DNA of 64,000 nucleotides from Frankiales bacterium (GTDB lineage Bacteria > Actinomycetota > Actinomycetes > Mycobacteriales > Jatrophihabitantaceae): positions 27,731-91,730 of the forward strand of contig JAOPUZ010000026.1 of assembly GCA_025966315.1 (NCBI GenBank), written 5' to 3'. Shown here in pieces: positions 33,885 through 41,407 of the stretch. The position numbers were made by a program, and so were the translations under genes. The notes beneath the pieces are model-generated. The model did no database searches, was not told the origin of the DNA, and was given only the letters and a program-made list of their open reading frames with translations. Positions within the stretch are counted from its first letter, which is position 1; each line of letters opens with the position of its first letter.

Positions 33885-34517
33885 TCAGTAGAAGATTCCG
33901 AGTTCGTCCCACTGCTCGAACCCGTGAGTTACCCGGTCGGTCGTGATCCGATGGTGGTCAGAGTCGTTGTTGACGACTCGGCGTCCGCCGTTCGTGGCCA
34001 GGTAGTCCTTATGCACATCGTGAATGTTGTTCTGCATCCACCATTCCGGGACAACGTAGAACTGCGGCTGCTGGCCGATCAGGTCGACCAAGACCCAGAA
34101 CGCAGTCGAAACGGACTCAGCGGTGCGTTTCTGGCCGTAGCTGGTCGAAGTTTGCCAGTCGCCTGCCGTGCGCGTCAGCACGCGGATCCGCACCTCGCGG
34201 CCCAGCGGGTCATGCCCGTGCGCAACGAGCTCGATTTGGCGACCGGCACGCTGCTCACGGGCCTTGCCGCCCAACTCTCGTATCTTGTCCGCGACCAGTT
34301 TGAGTCCCAGTTCATGCACTTGCCGGGTGCTCGGCGTTCCCGGAGCATTCTCCGGAGGGGCTGTCACCGCAGCGGGCCGCTGAGGAGCTTGGGGCCGAGC
34401 TTGACCGCGGTGGAAGGTGTGCCCACAACTGCTGCAGGTCACCACAATCCGACCGTCCGGCTCCGACCTGCCGTCCACGTCTGACGAGCCGCACCGTTCA
34501 CACGTGACCACGCTCAT
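33885..34517 (-). CDS. Zinc-ribbon protein with a nuclease-like (PD-(D/E)XK-type) domain
   Basis: 210 residues from ATG at 34517, with GGGAGG just upstream; the frame stays open to 34733. An N-terminal zinc ribbon, CERCGSSDV with CSSCGHTFH, is followed by a proline-rich linker and then an alpha/beta domain: VADKIRELGGKAREQR, GREVRIRVLTRTAGDWQTS, FWVLVDLIGQQPQFYVVPEWW, and a C-terminal stretch ending WDELGIFY. The E-x-R-I-x-V strand followed by hydrophobic strands resembles PD-(D/E)XK restriction-like folds. Assignment of nuclease activity is tentative. It may belong to a defence or DNA-handling island. Confidence 0.55.
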   Translation of the reverse strand: MSVVTCERCGSSDVDGRSEPDGRIVVTCSSCGHTFHRGQARPQAPQRPAAVTAPPENAPGTPSTRQVHELGLKLVADKIRELGGKAREQRAGRQIELVAHGHDPLGREVRIRVLTRTAGDWQTSTSYGQKRTAESVSTAFWVLVDLIGQQPQFYVVPEWWMQNNIHDVHKDYLATNGGRRVVNNDSDHHRITTDRVTHGFEQWDELGIFY

Positions 34518-34646
34518 CCCCTCCCAGTGCGGCGTATCCGTGACTTGTAAGCGGGCGCTCAGTCGGTACGCAAACGGCAGTTGGCGCGACGATGATAAGC
34601 GCGGCCCTCTGAGCGTTTTACAGTAGCCAGCACCGCTAGCCCGCGT

Positions 34647-34801
34647 CAGCGGCCGAACAGCCACCGTTCGATCATGGTTGGACGAATGATGCCTACATCG
34701 GCAATTACGGGGACAACTCGCTGCTGTATTCAATCAAAGTCGAACGCCGAGGTGAGCTCGATGAATACGCGAATTACATATCCGATCTCGTCAGGACCTA
34801 G
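34647..34801 (+). other. Gene-tail-like open stretch (plus strand)
   Basis: From a stop near 34635 to TAG at 34799-34801 the plus strand reads FDHGWTNDAYIGNYGDNSLL, then a charged helix-like YSIKVERRGELDEYANYISD and a stop. It looks like a real C-terminus but has no start codon. It is antisense to the small ORF at 34730-34910; only one of the two is likely to be ancestral coding sequence. Confidence 0.25.
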
Positions 34802-34910
34802 CGGGATGTCGCGACCCAAGGGGTACGTGACCCTCTCGTCGGGGCTAGACAGGCTCGTCGGGGGCTCGTCGGGGGCTCGTCGGCGTCAGTTGCAACGGAG
34901 ATAGTTTCAT
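34730..34910 (-). pseudogene. Small ORF whose frame is set by an 11-bp tandem repeat
   Basis: ATG at 34910 (MKLSPLQLTPT...) enters three copies of an 11-bp repeat and then stops at TAG. Downstream of the repeat another frame continues as VTYPLGRDIPLGPDEIGYV, IRVFIELTSAFDFD and stop at 34730. With one or four repeat copies the two halves join into a single frame of about 52 or 63 residues; with three they do not. The protein resembles no family I know. The plus-strand alternative at 34647-34801 weakens the case that this is a gene. Confidence 0.35.
34851..34883. repeat. 11-bp tandem repeat, three copies
   Basis: On the minus strand CCGACGAGCCC occurs at 34883-34873 and 34872-34862, then CCGACGAGCCT at 34861-34851. 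The unit length is not a multiple of three, so copy-number change shifts any reading frame across it. Confidence 0.9.
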
Positions 34911-35077
34911 CTCACTGGGACGTGCCAACCGCTGGAGCGATATGTCATGCGCCAGCACCTTCGCGGCAAATCTCCCGGGAGTCGTTCACTATTTGCTGGG
35001 TTTTCGGTCTGAATTTAGGTTGTCAGTGTATAAAAGATTTTAGTTTCACGGGCTGCTTGAAAGGTTGGGTGGCCCGT

Positions 35078-35866
35078 ATGGGGACCCCTCATATTCCATT
35101 GGCTGTGCAGTTCGGTAAACGCGCCGCGTCTGCCCCGGGCGATCCGACGTTGTTCCGGCCTCAATGTTCCTGCGGCTTCTACGGCCGGCCGGTGCCCTAC
35201 GTAACCGATCCCGACCCGCGCACAGTCTTGGCCCGGGAGCACGGCGTTTCCACTCCTGCAGGCTGCGCCAAGTGTGGAGCTTTCACGCCACCCCGCCGCG
35301 ACGAGCCTGTCGATGAACGGGATGCGCCGTGGCGCAGGTATGACGTCATCCGGGTCGAGGGCACCTGGAGCTACGTCTGCACCGACGAGCAGATCTGCGA
35401 GCAGCGCCAGCGCGGCGACGCGATCAGCAGCGTTCTGACCGAAGCCGACGACCCGATGCAATGGGCCGACGGCCAACCAAGCCATCTTGAAACCACCCTC
35501 GACGTATCCGGTGAGTCGCTGCACGGAGCGACGATGCGGGAAGCCCTCGCTCACTACGAGCTTGCGCACAACAGCTCACCGCGCCGGTGGCGCGAGATCA
35601 GTTCCAGCCCGGCTGATCGCAGGGTGTTGCTGGCTTTGGTCAGCTCCAGCACGGCATTGACCGCGGCGGCCGCCGCTGCTTCCTGGTATTACACCCTCGC
35701 CGCGCGCAAGACCGGCGCGACGTGGGACGACCTCGCGGCTGCGACCGGTTATCAGTCGGGCGAGGAATGCTGTGCTCGCTTCACTCAAGAGCCCGTCATC
35801 GATTTAGACGACGTGGTCGACCCGCTGGGCAGCGAGCTTCTCGCTCTCACGTTCCCAGACCCGTGA
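35078..35866 (+). CDS. Uncharacterised cysteine-containing protein
   Basis: 262 residues from ATG at 35078; the frame is open from 34922 but the added part is Cys- and Phe-rich and unlike the rest. A cysteine pair CSCGFYGRP near 30 and CAKCGAF near 66 could bind zinc. The middle is acidic and aromatic (WRRYDVIRVEGTWSYVCTDEQICEQ), and a later helix has ALVSSSTALTAAAAAASWYYTLAARKTGATWDDLAAATGYQSGEE, which reads like a helix-turn-helix. So a zinc-binding DNA-binding protein is possible. No family recognised. It sits beside the zinc-ribbon protein and repeat-bearing ORF. Confidence 0.5.
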   Translation: MGTPHIPLAVQFGKRAASAPGDPTLFRPQCSCGFYGRPVPYVTDPDPRTVLAREHGVSTPAGCAKCGAFTPPRRDEPVDERDAPWRRYDVIRVEGTWSYVCTDEQICEQRQRGDAISSVLTEADDPMQWADGQPSHLETTLDVSGESLHGATMREALAHYELAHNSSPRRWREISSSPADRRVLLALVSSSTALTAAAAAASWYYTLAARKTGATWDDLAAATGYQSGEECCARFTQEPVIDLDDVVDPLGSELLALTFPDP

Positions 35867-35933
35867 GCGTGCTGAGAACCATGCCCATTTAGCCGCCGGG
35901 GCCGGTGGCACTTCTAGCCGTTGTGGAGGCGTT

Positions 35934-37784
35934 ATGCCGTCTGACTTACAGTTGTCGAGTGTATTGAGCGAGTTCGCGCGCACCATGGCTACAGATTTCC
36001 CGATCGAAGCCATCCTGGATCATCTGGTGACCAGAATCGTCGAGATCCTGCCGGTGAGTGGCGCCGGTGTCACGCTGATTGCGCCCGGTGTCACGCCGCA
36101 ATACATTGCCGCTTCGGATGCGTCCGCGCTGCGCTTCGAACAACTCCAAACCGAGCACGATGACGGACCATGCTTGCTGGCCTTCCGAAGTGGGGAAGCC
36201 GTCACCGTATCCGATCTCTGTCGCGAGCCACGGTTTGCCGACTTCAGGTCACACGCGCTCGGAGTTGGACTGCGTGCGGTCTTCGCGTTCCCGCTGCGGC
36301 ACGGAACAAGACAGCTCGGCGCGCTGGATCTTTACCGGGGAAGTCCGGGAGGTTTGTCGCGTCCCACCATGGCCGCCGCGCAAACCCTGGCCGATGTCGC
36401 TGCCGCCTACCTGATCAACGCGCAAGGCCGGGTCGACCTGGAAGATTCCTCGATCCGGTTGTTGAACACCTCCCTGCACGATGCGCTCACCGGACTCCCC
36501 AATCGAGTTCTGCTGATGGATCGCCTCAATCACGCCTTCTTGCGCGGGATGCGCACCACCAAGAATCCCGGCCTGTTGTTCATAGATTTTGATCGGTTCA
36601 AAGCCGTGAACGATGCGCACGGCCACGCGGTCGGTGACCAGCTGTTGATCGCGGTATCAGAGCGGCTAACTCCGCTGCTGCGCCTGGGTGACACACTCGC
36701 TCGACTTTCCGGCGACGAATTCGTCGTCCTCTGCGAAGACCTCGACGACACGGCCCAGGCTGTTGCCGTGGCCGATCGCCTGTGCGGCAGCCTGGCCCAA
36801 CCATTCGCGCTGCTCGACGCCCGGGTCGAACTCAGTGCCAGCATCGGCATCGCCGTGCACGATCCCGCTAAGCGTCAGCGCACCCCAGAACAGTTGTTGC
36901 ACGACGCGGACAGCGCTATGTATCAAGCCAAACGCGACAGCGGCAGCCGTTTCAAACTGTACGACCCCCGCCAACAACACCTCATCGACCGACAGGCCGA
37001 CCTGGCCACCGACCTGCACCACGCGCTGGAACGGGGCCAACTGCACACCGCCTACCAGCCGATCGTGTCGGCCGCGGATGGCCGCGTCACCGGGATGGAG
37101 GCCCTGCTCAGGTGGTCGCATCCCACCCGCGGCGCGGTCTCGCCGACGACGCTCATCCCGATCGCCGAACAGTCCGGTCTGATCACCGAAATCGGCGCCT
37201 GGGTCTTGAGCCAGTCCTGGACCGACGCGAAGCGCTGGCAATACCAGGACCCGTTGGCGTTGTCGGTCAACGTTTCGGCCCACCAACTCATGTCGCCGGG
37301 TTTCGTCGCCACGGTCGTCGACGTGCTGGCCAGCCGAGACGCCGACCCCGCTCTGCTCACCCTGGAAGTCACCGAGAGTGTTTTCGTCAGCGACAACGAC
37401 CGGGCCCTGGTGATCCTGCAAGACCTACACCGCCTAGGCGTCAAACTCGCCCTCGACGACTTCGGCACCGGCTACGCCTCGCTCAGCTATCTGCTGCGAT
37501 TCCCCATCGACATTCTCAAGATCGATCGATCGTTCATCACCAACCTCGGACACGACACCATCAGCCATGTGATCATCCGCTCCATCATTCAACTCGCGCA
37601 CGGCCTGGGTATGACGGTCACCGCCGAAGGAGTGGAAACTCTGGAACAGCAGCAACAATTGATCGAATTGGACTGCGATTCGTGCCAGGGCTACTACTTC
37701 GCCCGACCGTTGCCCAGTGCGACCCTCGACGCTCTCATGAATGGAGAGTTCGTCAGCAACCGGTACCTGCCCGTCTCATCATGA
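35934..37784 (+). CDS. GAF-GGDEF-EAL cyclic-di-GMP signalling protein (copy 1)
   Basis: 616 residues. GAF domain to about 165 (ADFRSHALGVGLRAVFAFPLRHG), then GGDEF with LTGLPNR, FIDFDRFKAVNDAHGH and SGDEF near 259-263; an RLGD inhibitory-site motif sits five residues before it. The EAL domain starts at EALLRW near 389 and keeps NVSAHQL, EVTESVF, DDFGTGYASLSYL, KIDRSFI, EGVET and QGYYFARPLP, so the phosphodiesterase metal set looks complete. The G-to-S change in GGDEF is tolerated in active cyclases. It has no membrane segment. Its close relative is at 41404-43392. Confidence 0.9.
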   Translation: MPSDLQLSSVLSEFARTMATDFPIEAILDHLVTRIVEILPVSGAGVTLIAPGVTPQYIAASDASALRFEQLQTEHDDGPCLLAFRSGEAVTVSDLCREPRFADFRSHALGVGLRAVFAFPLRHGTRQLGALDLYRGSPGGLSRPTMAAAQTLADVAAAYLINAQGRVDLEDSSIRLLNTSLHDALTGLPNRVLLMDRLNHAFLRGMRTTKNPGLLFIDFDRFKAVNDAHGHAVGDQLLIAVSERLTPLLRLGDTLARLSGDEFVVLCEDLDDTAQAVAVADRLCGSLAQPFALLDARVELSASIGIAVHDPAKRQRTPEQLLHDADSAMYQAKRDSGSRFKLYDPRQQHLIDRQADLATDLHHALERGQLHTAYQPIVSAADGRVTGMEALLRWSHPTRGAVSPTTLIPIAEQSGLITEIGAWVLSQSWTDAKRWQYQDPLALSVNVSAHQLMSPGFVATVVDVLASRDADPALLTLEVTESVFVSDNDRALVILQDLHRLGVKLALDDFGTGYASLSYLLRFPIDILKIDRSFITNLGHDTISHVIIRSIIQLAHGLGMTVTAEGVETLEQQQQLIELDCDSCQGYYFARPLPSATLDALMNGEFVSNRYLPVSS

Positions 37785-37886
37785 CCAACCGACAACGCTG
37801 TCCTCGGCGGCGGTATGGACGACTCTGATCAGAGCGCCGATGGTTGACGTATTCGGCCGACAACGTGCCATCGCGGGGCACGATGA

Positions 37887-38225
37887 GTGGCCGCGTTCGT
37901 GGAGTCGCTCCACGAAGCGATCCTCGTGCTCGACCGAAGCGGCATGATCATGATATGCAACCTGGCCGCGGCCAGGATGTACGGCTACGCCCAGAGCCAG
38001 CTGATCGGAAACCGAATCGACCTGCTGATACCGACGCCGTACCGAGTGGAAGAAGCGCACATCTCGGCCCGCGTCCTAGATGGTGAGGATATTAACGATT
38101 ACCGCACCCGTCGGGTCCGCCGCGACGACCGAGCCATGACGGTGTTCGTGACCATGTGCACGCTGTTCGATTCGAACGGCAGCATCTCCGGCACCGTCGT
38201 GTACAACCACTGCTCGATTTGGTGA
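37887..38225 (+). CDS. Stand-alone PAS domain protein
   Basis: 112 residues from GTG at 37887. A PAS domain fills it: LHEAILVLDRSGMIMICNLAAARMYGYAQSQLIGNRIDLLIP, then YRTRRVRRDDRAMTVFVTMCTLFDSNGSISG. It ends soon after the last strand, with no output domain. It lies about 100 bp after the GGDEF-EAL gene, so it might be a separate sensor for it or the remnant of a larger PAS kinase or cyclase cut at the following rearrangement. Confidence 0.65.
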   Translation: MAAFVESLHEAILVLDRSGMIMICNLAAARMYGYAQSQLIGNRIDLLIPTPYRVEEAHISARVLDGEDINDYRTRRVRRDDRAMTVFVTMCTLFDSNGSISGTVVYNHCSIW

Positions 38226-38309
38226 TCGGTGCCGGAAAGTCCTACGCGCGCGAGGTCATGACGACGCCCGCCCAGGACTTTCCGGTATGTGCAGCGCATG
38301 GACGGCAGT

Positions 38310-38571
38310 CTCGTCACCGATCAGCCCTTCGGCGTGCCCGAGGCCGATGGCCTGGCTGAACGATGCGATGCCCTGGCCCCGGACCTCCTTCTCCACGTTG
38401 CTGGCCAGCAGTCGTGCGGCCAGCCGGGAGTACTGCGGTTCCTCGGTGATCATCTCGGCGGACGTCCGGATCGAGAGCCGGTCGAGTTCGGCGGTGGTGG
38501 CGCCGTCGTACAGGCCGCTGATCGTCTTGGTCGCCACCCGCAGGGGGTCGACCTCGTCCAGGTCGCCAGCA
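38310..38571 (-). pseudogene. nrdA: Ribonucleotide reductase large subunit (nrdA) fragment
   Basis: Minus strand reads DLDEVDPLRVATKTISGLYD, then LDRLSIRTSAEMITEEPQYSR, LAARLLASNVEKEVRGQGI and FSQAIGLGHAEGLIGDETA, the segment after the ATP-cone in class I NrdA. Both ends are missing: no start codon precedes it and similarity ends near 38310. It abuts, head to head, the 5'-truncated nrdB at 38576 on the opposite strand, so the pair is a rearrangement scar. Confidence 0.8.
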
Positions 38572-38575
38572 CCTG

Positions 38576-39406
38576 GTGAGCCGGCTGGTCGCGTTCTTCG
38601 CCACCGGGGACACCATCGTCGCCAACAACCTTGTGCTCAACCCCTATCAGCACGTCAACTCCCCCGAGGGACGGCTGTATTTGAGCCGGCAGCTGTTCGA
38701 GGAAGCCGTGCACGTCCAGTTCTACCTCACGTTGCTCGACACCTATGTCCCCGATGATGCCGAACGGTTCGAGGCCTTCGCCGCGGTCGAGAACATTCCC
38801 TCGATCCGTCGCAAGGCCGAGTTCTGTTACAAGTGGATCGACTCGATCAATCAGTTGCACAGTTTGACGAATGCCGCGGAACGTAGGGCATTCTTGCTCA
38901 ATCTGATCTGCTTCGCCGCCTGCATCGAAGGGCTCTTCTTTTACGGCGCGTTCGCCTATGTATATTTCCTGCGTTCCCGAGGCTTGCTGAACGGCCTGGC
39001 CTCGGGCACGAACTGGGTGTTTCGTGATGAGTCGATGCACATGGCCTTCGCCTTCGACGTCGTCGAGACGGTCCGGGCCGAGGAGCCGGACCTCTTCGAT
39101 GACAACGTCACCGACCAAGTGCGGGCGATGCTGGCCGAGGCGGTCGAGTGTGAGGTCGCGTTCGCCGAAGACCTCCTCGATCAGGGAGTTTCCGGGATGT
39201 CGCTGATCGATATGCGCGAATACTTGCAGCATGTCGCTGACCGGAGACTCGCACAACTCGGCATTGATCCGCTGTACGGATCAAAGAATCCGTTCGCGTT
39301 CATGGAGTTGCAGGACGTCCAGGAACTCTCGAACTTTTTCGAGCGCAAAGTCTCGTCTTACCAGGTCGGGGTCTCCGGCACCGTCGGATTCGACGACGAC
39401 TTCTAG
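38576..39406 (+). CDS. nrdB: Ribonucleotide reductase small subunit, N-terminally truncated
   Basis: 276 residues from a GTG that may only be fortuitous. Class Ia NrdB: FFATGDTIVANNLVLN with the first ligand Asp12, FEEAVHVQFY with Glu43, His46 and the radical Tyr50, FRDESMHMAF for the later Glu and His, and a C-terminal VGFDDDF tail for binding NrdA. About 60-70 N-terminal residues found in intact NrdB are gone, replaced by the nrdA fragment on the other strand. No intact nrdA is in the window. Active-site residues survive, but folding without the N-terminus is doubtful. Confidence 0.75.
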   Translation: MSRLVAFFATGDTIVANNLVLNPYQHVNSPEGRLYLSRQLFEEAVHVQFYLTLLDTYVPDDAERFEAFAAVENIPSIRRKAEFCYKWIDSINQLHSLTNAAERRAFLLNLICFAACIEGLFFYGAFAYVYFLRSRGLLNGLASGTNWVFRDESMHMAFAFDVVETVRAEEPDLFDDNVTDQVRAMLAEAVECEVAFAEDLLDQGVSGMSLIDMREYLQHVADRRLAQLGIDPLYGSKNPFAFMELQDVQELSNFFERKVSSYQVGVSGTVGFDDDF

Positions 39407-39446
39407 GTCCCTTCTGCGAAAGGCACCATCATTTGGTCGTGGTCGG

Positions 39447-39998
39447 TCACTGCGGAAGTGAGGCCAGGATCAGCAGTGCCGCGCTGATCAAGTCCGTGCC
39501 GGCCGCCGTCGCCTGTTGCTGCAGGGCGGCGGTGGCTTGCTCGAGGGTACGGCCGCGTCCGATCAAGACGCCAATGGCTTGATTGATGCTCGCAACTGCG
39601 GACAGGTCAACGCTCGTCGTCGGCACGACGAGGTCGCAGTCGATTCGGACGGCGTCCGGGTCGAGGCCGTAGATGAACGCGAGATCAGCGCCGAGGTCGA
39701 CGAACGCGCCCGGCGTGCTGGCGTACAGGGTTACAAAAGGCATCGTGTCGTCCAGCTGGGCGAGGCTGAGTCGCAGCGACGCGGCCACCGATTGCGCGGT
39801 GAGACCTTCAATCAACAGCACTGTGTCGACGTGGTCCTCGCCCAGGGAGGCCGTGATGCTCAGTCCGAGATATGACGACACAGCGATTTCGACGTAATGG
39901 GCAAGGATTTTTAGTTCGAAGCCTAGATCCACGTCGGGCTCGTGCAGCGCTTCGGTTAACCGCGCCATTCCTAGATAAATGTTGAGGTTATTGTCCAC
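39447..39998 (-). CDS. ANTAR-like regulator with an unassigned N-terminal domain (copy 2)
   Basis: 183 residues from GTG at 39998, preceded by GGAG at good spacing. Its ANTAR-like C-terminus is INQAIGVLIGRGRTLEQATAALQQQA ending LISAALLILAS. The N-terminal part repeats features of the protein at 2556: SSYLGLSITAS, LYASTPGAFVDLGADLAF and LSLAQLDD. Copy 1 follows a GAF kinase; this one follows a GAF-ANTAR gene on the same strand. The shared N-domain may sense a ligand and regulate the RNA-binding helix bundle. Confidence 0.7.
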   Translation of the reverse strand: MDNNLNIYLGMARLTEALHEPDVDLGFELKILAHYVEIAVSSYLGLSITASLGEDHVDTVLLIEGLTAQSVAASLRLSLAQLDDTMPFVTLYASTPGAFVDLGADLAFIYGLDPDAVRIDCDLVVPTTSVDLSAVASINQAIGVLIGRGRTLEQATAALQQQATAAGTDLISAALLILASLPQ

Positions 39999-40075
39999 GG
40001 GATGATCTCCGTGACGGCCCGGACGCCGAAAGGGAGTATCGGGAACCGGACACCACAAGCCGCGGCACTCGGTAA

Positions 40076-40098
40076 GGGACCTGGCCGGGCCAGGTCCC
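40076..40098. promoter_or_regulatory. Perfect hairpin between two ANTAR genes
   Basis: GGGACCTGG (40076-40084) pairs fully with CCAGGTCCC (40090-40098) around a CCGGG loop. It lies between the GAF-ANTAR gene ending at 40160 and the ANTAR-like gene starting at 39998, both minus strand. No T-run follows on that strand. It could be a terminator-like or RNA-regulatory structure for the downstream gene. Confidence 0.5.
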
Positions 40099-40159
40099 GG
40101 TCACGTAGTACATCGACCCTACGCGCCCCGCGCCGGCTCGCCGACCCGAGATCTCAGAC

Positions 40160-41014
40160 TCAGGGGCGGCGGGCTCGGGCCCGGCGCACCGCTTCATCAA
40201 CGACAGCCGTAGCCACGACCACAAGTTTGACGTTTTGGTTTTGCGACAAGGTGCGCAGGCTCGCGAACGCGTCGTCGGAGGATCCACCGCTGCGGCTGCG
40301 GATGATCCCGATGGCCTGATCAATCACCGTCCTGCTAGTCAAGGCCGCGCTCAGCTGGGCGGACAATAGCTGCGCCTGGGCCAGCACTCTAGCGTTGTGC
40401 ACCGCGATCGCGGCTGGAACAGAGAAGAGCTCTCCCAGTTCTTGAGCGTGGTCGTCGAACACCTCGGTGTCGTGGGCGTAGATGTTCAGTGCGCCGAGCA
40501 CCTCTTCATCCATCACCAATGGCAAAGACAGGGCGCTGTTGACTCCGAGATCTCGGGCTCGGGGACCGAAACGCGGCCAGTTTCCGTCGTTACCGAGCGA
40601 TCCGGATCTGATGGTCTGCCCGGTGGTCGCTGCCATGATGCAAGGGCCTTCACCAATACCGTATTGCGCGTCGTCCACGGCGCGCACGAAAGCAGCACTG
40701 ACGATCATCACGTCCGGGCGGCCTTCTTCCAGCATCGTCAACCCACCGCCGTCAGCGCCCGGGATGGCCCGCACAGCGAGGGTCGCGATCCGCGTCAAGG
40801 CTTCCTCCAGGGACTGGGCGCCCAACGCGAGCTGCGACAAACCGTTGAACGCCGCGGACAGATCCGCTTGGTCGGTCGCGGACTGTTCAGCCGGTAGGTC
40901 AGGCGGTTCCCCACCAGCGACGTTGGTGCCCTTGGGTTGTTCCGGCATTGCCATCCCGCCCATCAACGTAGTTGGCCCTGGGCTGGGTTGCCCGGGGCGC
41001 ACGGTGCTATTCAT
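40160..41014 (-). CDS. GAF-ANTAR transcription antitermination regulator
   Basis: 284 residues from ATG at 41014; later ATGs are possible. GAF domain: AVRAIPGADGGGLTM, YGIGEGPCIMAATTG, RFGPRARDLGVNSALSLPL, NIYAHDTEVFDDHAQELGELF. Then ANTAR: SRTVIDQAIGIIRSRSGGS, DDAFASLRTLSQNQNVKL and a final helix VVDEAVRRARARRP. ANTAR binds dual-hairpin RNA to allow transcription through terminators. The GAF closely resembles that of the histidine kinase at 1020, suggesting shared ancestry. The hairpin at 40076-40098 immediately downstream is a candidate target. Confidence 0.87.
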   Translation of the reverse strand: MNSTVRPGQPSPGPTTLMGGMAMPEQPKGTNVAGGEPPDLPAEQSATDQADLSAAFNGLSQLALGAQSLEEALTRIATLAVRAIPGADGGGLTMLEEGRPDVMIVSAAFVRAVDDAQYGIGEGPCIMAATTGQTIRSGSLGNDGNWPRFGPRARDLGVNSALSLPLVMDEEVLGALNIYAHDTEVFDDHAQELGELFSVPAAIAVHNARVLAQAQLLSAQLSAALTSRTVIDQAIGIIRSRSGGSSDDAFASLRTLSQNQNVKLVVVATAVVDEAVRRARARRP

Positions 41015-41245
41015 GGTGTCCGCCCTGAGCCCACCCCCATTTGTACGAAAGACTAACCGCTTCCGCTGGCCGCGTCTGCACCCTTGCACGCTTTGACATG
41101 ACCTCTAAATGGTTGTCGATAGAACTAGTTAGACCGGAATTCGACAGGGGAGTTTATGGCCGATACGCTGCTTTAGGGTTCAGAAGCTGCCCGATGGGCG
41201 CTACCGCTGACACTGTGCGGTAATGAGCAAAGCTCGAAGCCTGTC

Positions 41246-41407
41246 ATGACCGGTGTACTCCCTGTTGGAGGCACCATCATCGATACCCAGAATTTGGTTA
41301 GCGAGATGCTGATCCGGTACCGCGCTAGGGCACGAGCTGATCGCAACCTCCGAGACATCGCCACGGACGTCAGCCGGAACGGCCACGTGAAAATGGCCCG
41401 GTTATGA
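41246..41407 (+). CDS. Small ORF translationally coupled to the second GGDEF-EAL gene
   Basis: 53 residues from ATG at 41246; its stop overlaps the next ATG (ATGA at 41404-41407). It reads as a hydrophobic start, MTGVLPVGGTIIDTQNLVSE, then a basic helix MLIRYRARARADRNLRDIA. No family recognised. The tight coupling argues it is translated; it may be a small regulator or the leftover tail of an ANTAR- or helix-type protein. Confidence 0.45.
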   Translation: MTGVLPVGGTIIDTQNLVSEMLIRYRARARADRNLRDIATDVSRNGHVKMARL

